NCBI GenBank assembly: GCA_947652605.1
Contig: OX393579.1
Span: 50,722,970 to 50,786,969 of the forward strand
Direction: 5' to 3'
Source: Elmis aenea
Taxonomy: Eukaryota > Arthropoda > Insecta > Coleoptera > Elmidae
Length of the DNA stretch: 64,000 nt
Of the stretch, positions 12,601-24,600 are shown piece after piece. Numbering within the stretch: the first letter of the stretch is position 1; each line of letters begins with the position of its first letter. Position numbers and translations under genes: made by a program. The notes beneath the pieces were generated by a model. That model was not told the origin of the DNA and ran no database searches. It saw only the letters and a list, made by a program, of their open reading frames with translations.

Positions 12601-15600
12601 AATGTCATTTATTTCAGGCATTAAATTTGGAATTTATGTGAATGTTTATATTTAAATTATTACTTTTTTGTAATTTTGCTAAATATATTATGTATGTGTT
12701 CCTTTACCTAAATAGAAACATGAGTGAAAGTTTTTACCCTTATTCAAAATTATTTCGTGGGGTTGGGGGGCAACCTGATTTTAAAAAATAAAAATCAGAA
12801 GAGGTTCTGCCGTAAAATTGTCATTTTGGATGATGGTTAAGTACCTGCATTATCTAACTTTGCATTAAAAAACGTTTGAACATTTAAAATTTAAAAAAAA
12901 TGCCTGTGGCGCATTTTATCTCCCTCCACTTTTTTGTGTCGATCTCTGCTTGCTTTTGGAAAAATCAAGGGTTAGCAACCCTTATTTTGAGGGGCGGCAA
13001 ATTCAGGGACCGCCCCGGACAGCACAAACTAGCTACGCCACTGCATCGGCCATCTACGTCCAGGGGTAGGAGCTAGCCCTCAAGAATCGGTGATTAGCCT
13101 CGTTGCACAAATAAACAGATTTAATTAAACAAAATTGAAATTGACCTTGTATTTTCATCCTTTATGGAGTTAAAGTATACTCTTCATGTTATTTTTAAAT
13201 AGTAATTGAATTTAAATACTTCTTCTGGCCAATATTTATTGTATTTAATTAATAATCTTTTTCAAACGCTAGCCGCAACTATTCAATTAATTGCGCTGGG
13301 CAAAGCGTAGCTTAAAAAAGCTAATTAGGACAATGTTGACACAGGTGCATAAAACGCCACTTGTGATTGTGTAATACGTGTTCTTTAAAAACGAAAAAGT
13401 CTTGCGAAAGAATTGAGTACTTTGCATAATGATTTTCTGTAATGGCACTTCAACAAACCAATACGACCACGCAGGCATTTACGACTGCATTCACAGCGAT
13501 GGTGTTCCATACAATAAAACGAAAAATGCGGAAGCCGCGGATGTATGTAAAATATCTTACGAGAGAATTTAGTTTAATAGTAAACTGTGATGTTTACAGT
13601 TAAAGATACATTAATATTAACTGAACTTCTGCGATGTAAAATTATGCGAATATTAGGTTTTAATTGCAATTTTAATTAAAATATTTAAAAATTAAAGCGG
13701 TATAATGTAAACACTTAAGGTTTATGAGGTAGTTTAGGAAAATCCTAGATATTTTATAAGGAAATAATTTTGATCTCGCTAATCTTAAGAGCTAGGAAGT
13801 TGGTTAAAATAGGGCAAAACTGGGACATTTGGTGCTGAATTCAAATCTGAAATGAAAAGTAGATACTATCGTCGTCTTGGTTTAGAAATTATTGAAAAAA
13901 ATAAACGAATATTTTATTTTTTTTGTTCTAATTGTGTTATTAGATATTAAAACACTTTCGCATCAACCTTTTATCAATTACACACTGATATCATTGAATT
14001 TTGTGTCAGGTGTTTTAACTACCTTGGACAATCATCTATATTGTTATTTCTTTTCGGCTCCATTTGGAATTTTTGCTAAATTAGTGCTAAGAATTCTTCG
14101 TATAAGCATTCCTACTGTTGGTGCAATTTAAAGAAAACCCAAAAAAAAAATCAAATATAACGGTTGAAATTAAACAAATATTGTCAGAAAAAAACAAAAC
14201 ATTACTAAAATGTATTAAATTTGTTTAGTTTGTCCAGTATTCTGACTATATTCGAATATTTTATAGTAATTGCATCGATTATATTTAAATCATTTTAATC
14301 GGTAACTAACAATCAGAAGCATATCATTCAGTATTTCAATTGATTTAAAAATATAGACTGACCTTTACATATTTTTCAAATATTTTTTTAAGGAACAATT
14401 TTCGTTATACAGAAAAAATAAATTTAATTTTAATTTTAAAAAAAGACGCATCAATTTTACATGAATTCTTATCTTCATTTGCTATATTAACCATCTTGGC
14501 ATACCTTGTGCATTGATAAATTCTGAAAATGTTGTCTTTAACCCCCTCCCTCAAAAGTGTTGCTTTTATGGTGCCTGTACACCTGAGAGTAAAGTACTCT
14601 CGAGAGTAGCGTCGCCAAGGATACAGCCAATCGCGAGTTACTCTCAGGGGCTGTATCCTTGGCGACGCTACTCTCGAGAGTACTTTACTCTCAGGTGTAC
14701 AGGCACCATTAGAGCCTGCGCCATCGGGCTGTTACCAAGCAATACGTTCTTGTTGCAAAAATTTTTGCGGAATTGTTGTTGTCCTTGCAGGGCCGGCACA
14801 AGAGTATCTGACGTCCCTAAGCAAAGAAAATTTGGGCGCCCCCTTACATTATCGTGTTATATATTTTTGGAGATTTATCCAAACGTCGCAATTGAACAGA
14901 TTTTAACGGGGGTAAACCCCAAAAAACATATTTATATTTATAAAAATAATATCATTATAAATTTTTAAATATATTTTTATTAATTAACACTAATACATTT
15001 GTGCATACATATGTATATGACTACTCTAATGATAATATTTTTACGTCTGAAATACAAAAATTAAGAAATATTAATTTGTCGGGCTTTTGCTTGGGCGAAG
15101 TTGTAAATAAATTCATTTATATCGATTGTAGATGCATTTTCATGCTTTATAGATAAATTATTTCTAGACAAATGAATCGTTTTTGATACATCGTATAGCG
15201 AGTGTACGTTTCTATAAGTTTTAATTCTTAAAAAACTCCTTTCTGGACTAGCTACCGATACTGACAATGTCCCAAAAGTTCTCAGAACTATAAACAAATT
15301 TGGAACATTATTTTCTAAATAAATTTTCAGGAATGCATTAAAATATTTAACGAACTTTTAACTTGATCCTCTTTCATTTGGTCATTAATGGAGTACTCGA
15401 TTCCAGGGAGGGGTAAGTGCCCCGTTTGCTTTCCCCTGTGGACGCCCATGCACCTTAGATCTCAGCGATGTTTCCCGCACCTATTAAAAATTTTTTAAAT
15501 CGATTTTTTTTTAATGATAAGGTTGGCGCCCCCGTATCTAGGCGCCCCCGTATTTAGGCGCCTTAAGGCAATTGTCCACAGTCGCCTCATAGGTAAACCG

Positions 15601-18600
15601 TCCCTGTGCCCTTGTACTATTACAACTAATAAGTGCCTGCTGTTTTCAGTTTAAACAATTGAATTACTTCAATTTTCTCGACATTTTATAAAAAAACATA
15701 TGCCTGTGAAACTTAAGACATTAACACATTGTAAATGCCCGTATTTCTTGTAAAAAAAAAACACTATTAAGATATAATTAAATACGCTATGCGGTTACGA
15801 CATGCAATTAATGCAAATTATTAAGTATCTTGCGTTAAGTTAATTATTCTGGCGTGATTTTTTCTGTTAAATGTGGCGAGGATCATGCACGTTTACTAGA
15901 GTAAAATTGCCAGCATCATACGTACCTCTGGTAAAGTCAACACTTACTTCTTTATTTATAATACGTTATTTGTTAACCATTAGTTATTGCATGTACACTC
16001 CCTTGTACACATACTGCGTGTGTGATTAATTGTACAACTGCAGGTGCAAGAATTATAGGTTAACATCGCCGGGAATCCGTTCATTTGTATGCAAAACCGA
16101 ATTAGCAGACGACTATTCATGTATTGTTAATCTGGTAAATGCCGTAAGCCGCAGTCCGCAGTGGTCAAGTCCTGGGATATGGGTTCGCGGTCTGACCTCC
16201 CATGCAGTCTCCGATCACGAATCCCACGCTCGCCGGACCAGAGTTTCGTCTGGCCATTCCCTCATGCAAAAGTATTTCTGCATTCACCAATTCCGAGATA
16301 TAAGGATTATCGAGTTATGTAACTGACTTTACAGTTAGCAGGCACTCGCGGTGCTAAGTTCAAGACCATCAATTGACGTTAGTTTACGACAATGGGTGCG
16401 AACTGTACAAACAATAAATCAGATGCGACCTATGACGCGCCGATGGTGCTAGGAGCGATCGTATGTGTCACATGCGTGTGCGGAGACTGGAAAGTTCATT
16501 ACCATCGGACTCATTAAGCTACAGGTGCAAGGCGCTTAGGAAATGTAATAAGCGTACGTTTATGAATTATGAATATCTCACAGATTACTTGCATTCTGAT
16601 ATAATAAATGATGGTGTAATTGTATAATTATTATCGAAAAGGCAAACACCCAGCGTTTATGGGTGTGTTGAACCTGTGTGTAAAATTAGAAAACAAATAA
16701 ATGTCGCTTTAAAACTCTGACACGGCCTCCAACAAAAACAAAAAAAGACCCAAATGTTTGGTTGCTTTGTTAAGTGTCTTAAAGAGCTATAAAATCCAAT
16801 TCGGAAGTTGTTTTTACACATAAAACAATCATAAACTTCTTGAAATGCAATCGTTACTAAAAAGGAGCCGAGAGACGTCACTGAGCCCGGGGTAAAAATT
16901 TACATAAACCCCAAGTTAATAAATTATTTGAAAATTCATTTAAAAAAAAAAAGAATTGTTAATCGTGAATATTTAATACACCATAATTTAAGAAGTACGT
17001 GGACTCTTGGGCCCTTAAATAACTTCCGGGCCCGGGGCTCGAAGCCCCCCTGTCCCCCCATCTCATCGGCCCTGTTACTAATCTATTTTTTCTACACAAA
17101 GAACAGGATATTGTTTGAAACGCATGCGTAATTTTTTATTTGTAGTATATTTGAAGGCAAATTTTTCAGTACTTTGCCAGGCCATTAAAAAGATATTTGG
17201 CTCAACCAAAGTTGATTTTTCAATGTACGTTCCCTCAACATCTATACGCTTATATCAACGTTTTCCAACAATGTTATAACATTAGATAAAAATATAAAGA
17301 TAGGTCCGCAAAATATTACTCCACAGCCAGTTGGTCGATAAAAATTTGGGCTTTTTAAATCAATTTACCAATAACCTGTAATCGTAGAACCCTTTTGCAT
17401 ATATTCAATCGATGATACTTTTCGTATCCCCGAAAACTATAGCTGCCAGTTTTCCTGCAGAAGATTTTTTGGCTTATTCTGAAGGTATGAAGCAAGGCTG
17501 GCCTTCTAAATCAATTTTTTTAACTTTTTTTTATAATCAGGGCATTTAACTCTTCCTAATATTTCTAAAACGTTAAAATCGAGTGTTAGATAAATATTTA
17601 TTGAACCTTTTTAACTTAAAATTAGTTTTAGACCATGCATTAACTTTTCTCAAGATTAAAATTATCTAAGAAACCAATAATAAAAACTTTTCCATTTGAT
17701 GCAGAGTTTTTGGATGTTAAATTACTTCAAAAATTAAAATTGAAATTTTAACGCCAAAGTTCACCTTTGGTCGTATTTTTGAATTCTAAACAATCTTTCC
17801 CTATGAAGTTTTTTTGCAACTCTTAAAATAAGGCCACTTTACTCTTATGAATATTTCTGAAATTGCTAAAATCTAGTATCGTATGAAAGTTTATGAAATC
17901 TTTTCCATCTTAAAATTAGTTTTAGGCCATCCACCAACTTTTATCAAGAATAAAAGTTCCTAAGAAATTTTTAATTTGTTGATACTGTTTGAGCGACGCT
18001 TTATAGAAGCTATAATGTAGGGTGAATAATCAATAAATTAGTTGTAAAAAGGAAAACAGTCAAGTTTCTTTAAAAAAAAACCATTTTGTGTTTTTTTTAT
18101 TTTTTAAATTAAAATCAATGATTTTTGGTTTTTTTAAATAAAAATCAAATTTTGTCCAACCCTGGTATGAAGCCCTTATACACCCCACCACATTTCTAAA
18201 TTTTTCTTAATTTTTTCATACGCAAATCATCGTGTAAAACGTTCAGAACTGTTTTTTTTTTTGGATACATTAGTAAAAGTTTTTTGAACCAAAGCACTAG
18301 AGTGGTCGCAGCGAGAAGTGGACTGTGACGCAGAAACCAAAACAGGTCCAAAGCGTTTATTACTGCACCACCTAAAAACATCGGCCTGTCTCAGCAACGT
18401 GGTAATAACCTGTAAATCACAGTAGTCAAATTAAGTCCACTAAAAGTCAACGTTTTTAGAAAAGTCTAAATATCAATCGCGATCCCCTCTCTTTGCGCAT
18501 ATCGCGGTCCACTTTTGGGTGCGATCACTCTAAGATGAAACTTAAAGTCATTTTGTTTACAAAAAAGTAATCACCAATCAAAATTGATCAAAATGTATTG

Positions 18601-21600
18601 GTTTTTCACATAGGGGAATATGTGCATTTTCAAAAGCTCGTGGCCACCTGAGTAATCTCTTCTTCAAGACCTGAGGGTGATCAATTACTTGAACTCGGAT
18701 AATTTTTTTTGTGTTTCCAAAACTAAAAATTTCACTTCAAAAACATAACTTCACGACAAATCCAAAAAAAGTGGCGAAGATCTCGTTATGTACTCAATAC
18801 ACAGCACTCTATCCAAACGGGTTAAAACTTGTTCAAAGTTTGTGGATTTGGAAATACCACAAACTCGAAAAACAACTGTACAGGGTTTTAAAAAAGTTGT
18901 CGATATGGATTTCATTCGAATATCTAAACCCATTTTTACATGAAAAATTTAAACGCATTTTTCACATGTCTACATACAAATAGCAAAAACATTTTGGTGG
19001 CCACACCGGGTACAATCTTATACTTCTAGTAAACCAGTTTCCAGATTTTAAAAACTCCCCAAAACCTTATACATTTATATAATTATGTTCAATAAAATAT
19101 TCTAAAGAAGCTGTTAAATTAAGCACGTTGGCCTTGACCGAAATAAATTACGCGTGTATCCCCCAATTATTAAACCACCGTTACTGGTTGTATATTAATA
19201 AATACTACATAGTTTTTTAGCACCTACTAAACTAAACCGTATTCGCGAGCAATAACCAATAATTAAGTCATCTCCAATATGAATATGTGGTAGCGTTCAC
19301 GATGTACCGTTCCGCAAACAAAATTGCCGCTTAACTGTGCTAAACGAACCAGTATTAAAAAAACATTCACCAAATTTGTTAATCAGTCGAATGCATATTT
19401 AAATTAAGTGTGATGCAAATTTTTGTACATGATTAACTCGTACGCATACACTCATCCCATAGATCATACAAAGATAATTAATAATAATTAAAAGCGATAG
19501 AGTCAGTAGACAATAAAATTTAATTTTATTAACACCATCAATTGTTATTTTTTGCAGACGTATTGCGTCATATTATCTATGATGTATTTTTAACTTTTTT
19601 TTTAAGTTGGAATTAGTCATACAAACACCTGTATCAAAATTTTATTAATGCTTAAACAAGCATTAGTGTCAGCAATTAAGCATATAATTTTAGTTCCAAG
19701 TAAAACTGAAAGTTGATTTATTGTATGTGTGTTAACGTCAGTTTAAAATTAAAAGTAATTTTAGGAACCTTAACTAAAAATAAATCTACAGAGCTCAGTT
19801 AGCATTAATCTTGCTTTTATCCTAGCTAGGGTTTATACAAAAACCGACTTTTGAAAAACCGGTTTTCGAATACCAGTTTTTCCAAAAAACCGGTTAAAAC
19901 CGGTTTTCGAATAGTTTTAAAAAAACAATTAAAACGTAATAAAATAATTTATATTTCATAATTTTATAAAATACTAGGCGATTTACCCGGCGTTGCACGG
20001 GTGATTACAATTCTCTTTTATCAATCACAGACTACTCGCGCTCCGCGCTCGCTCCCGGCGGACGTTCTCAGGCGTTCAATTACAGACTACTCGCGCTCCG
20101 CGATCGCGCTCGGCGGACGTTTCCGGCCGTTCCCGGGTATTTCCGTCCGTTCTTTATACGACGTTTGATCCGTTAGGTCCTAAATAGTAACTGTGCCAAA
20201 TTTGGTCCCGATCGGTCAACGGACCTAGGATTCTATAGCGAACAAACAAACAAACAAACAAACACACAAACAAGCTCTTTTATATATATAGATAAAACAA
20301 ATTTCAAATAAAACCAAATAATAAGATAACAAATAAAAATAAAATTCTAAACTTCCAACAAACCATAAATAGCATTTTTTTTTATTTGCTTTTTTCTTTA
20401 GAAAACATGATTTTAAAAACACAAAACATTTACGGAATCATGACTTAATCTGGTGCGTATTTGAGATACAAAATTACCAGATACAGAAAACACTGGTTCG
20501 CTGACTATTGAGCTGAGTCTTTTACTGTTTTTAAAGCTTCAAACAGTGTGCCCAAATTCTTTATTCTTTTATTAGTTGATTCAAATACTGCAAATTCTGC
20601 CTTTAATGAAAAAAACAATGTCTTGAAAGAAGAGATGGAGAAATCAATTCTTAGATTTATCGAGGAACCTTTAACAAAAACAGCAAATCCAAAAACCCTT
20701 AATAATATCTTCATCTTCATCGAAATTTGTTTCCAATTCTATAGCAGAATTTGGGTAAATTCTAGATAATATTTTTTCCGATAACTTGACTATGTCCATC
20801 GGTTCTTGAAGCCAGCGGAAATACGTTTGATTTTTTTGTAACAATGTTTTTTGGATTTTGCAAATGAAGCAGAAGTGTACAGATTTTTATGTAGATATTT
20901 ATTTTTTACGTGTTAAATCTAGGCTTAAAAACCGGTTTTTTAGTTAAAAAAAACCGGTTTTTCGAATACATAATTTTTTTCAAAAAAACCGGTTTTTCAA
21001 AACCGGTTTTCAAAAACCGACAAACCCTAATCCTAGCGCATTCTCAACTTAACTTTGGTCCTAACTTAATCCATACGCAGCTCCAACTTAGGCAAAGTCC
21101 TATCGTAATCATAATTTTATCCTTACGTTGCCCCAAATAATAAAAATTTTCTCGGCAGTCTCCTTAGGATGTCCTTGTAAAGTGTTTAAAGGTTCTAATT
21201 TAGTACCTATATTTAAAACTATTTGCATGGTAGGACTACTACGATAATTTTTGGTAAATATGCCCGAATGCAAGTTGATCTGAAAAAACACGAGTGCGCG
21301 AGTGATTTTTTCTGATTCAACTTGCATGAGGGAAGATGTGTCAAAAATTAGTAGATTATTTGCAATGCACGAGTTATATTTTGTCAGAAAATGTCTTTCG
21401 CCTAACCTACCTGTCAAATTAAATGTATTTTATGTGAAATTTTACAAGTACTGTCAGAGTGGTACGTCAGGGGTGTGGTTTAACCTATACTAAAGTAACG
21501 CTGCTGGTCGCCGAAATTCGTCAAAAAATTATCAAGACCAAATTATTTAAATCACAATCTCAGATTTCTTAGAAACGACCAATAAACGCATGAAAATTGT

Positions 21601-24600
21601 TAATTGCGAAAAGGATATTATCAGTGTATGATTATGTTTATTGGTCGTTTCTAGGAAATCTGAGTTTGTTATTGGTCGAAAACGCAAATTTGATAGGAGG
21701 ATCAGCATCTGACAGGAAAATGTAAAATTATTACCGTGTAATAATGCTGCTATTGTTAGTCTCTAGAAGATTAAAGATTGGTGATTGGTTGGAAACACAA
21801 ATTTGACAGGTGTAGGAAATTTTCCTAAAAATAATTATGTCAAAGATAGTTCTACATACAACAATTCAAAGATTTTTAATTAAACTTATTTGCATGACAT
21901 AAATAAATTATTTAAATAATTTGAGTTCATAAGGTTTATGATTAAATTATAAATAATTTATCGCATGCCGTTAAAATTTGTTTAAATTTTTTTTAACCGT
22001 CAAATAAATACGTATTACTAGAAATATCGTGTGTGAGGCAAATAAGAATGAATGTCAATGCCACGATTACACAATAGTATCAAATTGAGGTCACTAGCAC
22101 CAGAACACTCATATACACACTCATAAAGTAATAAGGAACTTCACGTTGTTATTATAGATATAAAAAAAGATAATGCGGGACAGAAGTTCTCGGAAACAAT
22201 TTTGGGTCCATTTAATTTACAACATAACCATAAAGCGATTATGTTAACTGCGAAATATTTGTAAAATATAGGTTTACAGCCTCGTAATGGTATTTCGTTT
22301 ATACTCCCACAAAATACCGGTGCATATAAGGTTGAAGTAACCCACAAAAAAACCTTTTATAATGTTCATCTTAATTTATTCCTTTAATGCCATGTAATTT
22401 TCAACTGCCTGCAAAATAACGGTTAACCAAACAACAAGTGCATTACAAATGATGTAAAAGCACACACGTTAATATTTCTTATCTTAATTAGTGTTATGAA
22501 GCAAGGATTCTATAAATAAATATTAATTTTTGCTGTGAATCGTGTGTGTCTACTTCCTTTATTGGAATATTTACGCCTTTCGGCAGGTTTCCTTGGCATT
22601 TATTCGCCGGAATTCGATTTAAATTGCCCAAAACGATTGCTAATTAAATCAAATGGTTCATCACTGCAAAGACATTTTCGTACTGGAGCGCTAGTCAAAC
22701 TGGAATCGCCAGTTCGCCGATGTTAAATCACCATACGGTCATCGAACTGCGAGAAAAGGCTCGCGGCTTGTGTTTATGCATTTGAAACTGCCATTGTTAA
22801 CTGCATCCACATGAAAATAAAATTACATGCACCTTAATGATCAAATATAATAAACTTACGCTCAAATGTACGCTGACTTTGTTACTGCGAGTAACGGCGA
22901 AACGCTAAAAATACAGTTCTGAAGTATATTTTTCTTCGTCCGTCCAGAAATCAGTTCTTTCCTATCAATTTTTAGACTGAAAAATACTTCTTAACTGGCC
23001 TAGGCCAGAAAGTAACTGGTTGCCATGGTAATGAGTTGTCTTTACCGACCTAGGCCGGAAAGTAGCTGGTTGCCATGGTGATTTGTTTTGTTGATTTGCG
23101 CTGTCAAACAAGCGTCATTATACCACCAAGCGAGTTTTCACCTGTTGTTTGTTAAGTTATCGTTTAATTATGGATGTGACGATAGTGATTTTGGAGTCAG
23201 TGGCGGACGCAGGAAAAATATTGTAGGGTAACATACCCCTAGAGTGTCTTCACTGGACTCGTATGCTTTCAGGACTTGCCTACGGCTCGTTCACTACTCG
23301 TCCAGTAAAGTACCACTTTCCGGTTTTGTTACGTAAATAACTATTAAAAATTTACTTCTGCACTTGTCAAGTTGTACACTTCAAGGAGATATCTGGAACA
23401 TATAAATGTTCCATTGGCTTACTTTAAATTTTTGTCACGATCGCTTTAAATCTTTCGCATTGTTATGCAAATTGTACAAGGCAACTGGTGTTTATGAATG
23501 GCAGGCAACCAGACATTTAGTTTTCATTAAGCGCGACTTCTTATCGATACATCATTACATAAGAGAATAGAATTATTTTATAGCGAAGTTTTTCATTTTA
23601 TGGGCGCATGTACCTTCCGAGAAATATATTTGGTAATGACAGCATGCACGGAAAATTCCGGACGGGCCTGGCCATCGACAAATTACAAAATTTTACTAAC
23701 ATCACGTTTCTTTTTATCTTTTTATGATTTAACACATTTTAATAATAGTTTGCCCTATCTTAAGTACTGATTACTAAAAAGTAATTAACATAAATTACTT
23801 GAAAAATGTATATGTTTAGCTTTTATTATCTTAGACACTGTGCAAGATACTTCGAAATTATTTTTCCTTTACTTAAAAAAGTATTGTTAGATATATTTAC
23901 TGGTCAGCGTTTGGTTGGTTTGAATTATTAGTTATTGATTAGCTGTACTGATTAATTTTATTAAATGAAAAATCTATATTTGTTTCTTTGCTGATAAAAA
24001 GGCGCCAGTCTTGTGAAATCAGCCCATTTTGATGAAAAATTACCTTTTCAATAGTTTTTCTATGTTATGCATCAGAAAATTCCCTTCACCTCTCAAATTT
24101 GCGTTTTCAACCAATCTGCAGTACAGTTTAGCAACGACTGTTTGATCAGGATTTAGAATCTCAAACTAGACAATTTAACACATTTTAATAATAGTTTGCC
24201 CTATCTTAAGTACTGATTACTAAAAAATAATTAACATAAATTACTTGAAAAATGTATATGTTTAGCTTTTATTATCTTAGACACTGTGCAAGATACTTCG
24301 AAATTATTTTTCCTTTACTTAAAAAAGTATTGTTAGATATATTTACTGGTCAGCGTTTGGTTGGTTTGAATTATTAGTTATTGATTAGCTGTACTGATTA
24401 ATTTTATTAAATGAAAAATCTATATTTGTTTCTTTGCTGATGAAAAGGCGCCAGTCTTGTGAAATCAGCCCATTTTGATGAAAAATTACCTTTTCAATAG
24501 TTTTACTATGTTATGCATCAGAAAATTCCCTTCACCTCTCAAATTTGCGTTTTCAACCAATCTGCAGTACAGTTTAGCAACGACTGTTTGATCAGGATTT

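Larger units (their letters stand above)
19827..21029 (-). mobile_element. hAT element with exact 8-bp target duplication
   Basis: The element runs from TAGGGTTTATAC to CAAACCCTA, and ACCGGTTTT blocks are repeated inside both ends. The flanking 8-bp direct repeats ATCCTAGC (19819-19826 and 21030-21037) are identical, diagnostic of hAT insertion. It carries the C-terminal part of a transposase on the minus strand and is interrupted by a retroelement fragment at 19971-20294. Confidence 0.85.

Noticed and set aside
14513..14968. 151-codon open frame
   Set aside because: It runs through the perfect inverted repeat and into the end of a hAT element, so it is accidental.
16030..16326. 98-codon open frame in a GC-richer stretch
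   Set aside because: No recognised domain, no splice or start support. Pol III-like boxes nearby are too weak to call a SINE.
18592..19010. Element bounded by GTGGCCACC and GGTGGCCAC
   Set aside because: The inverted match is only 9 bp and self-complementary in part, so chance is sufficient.
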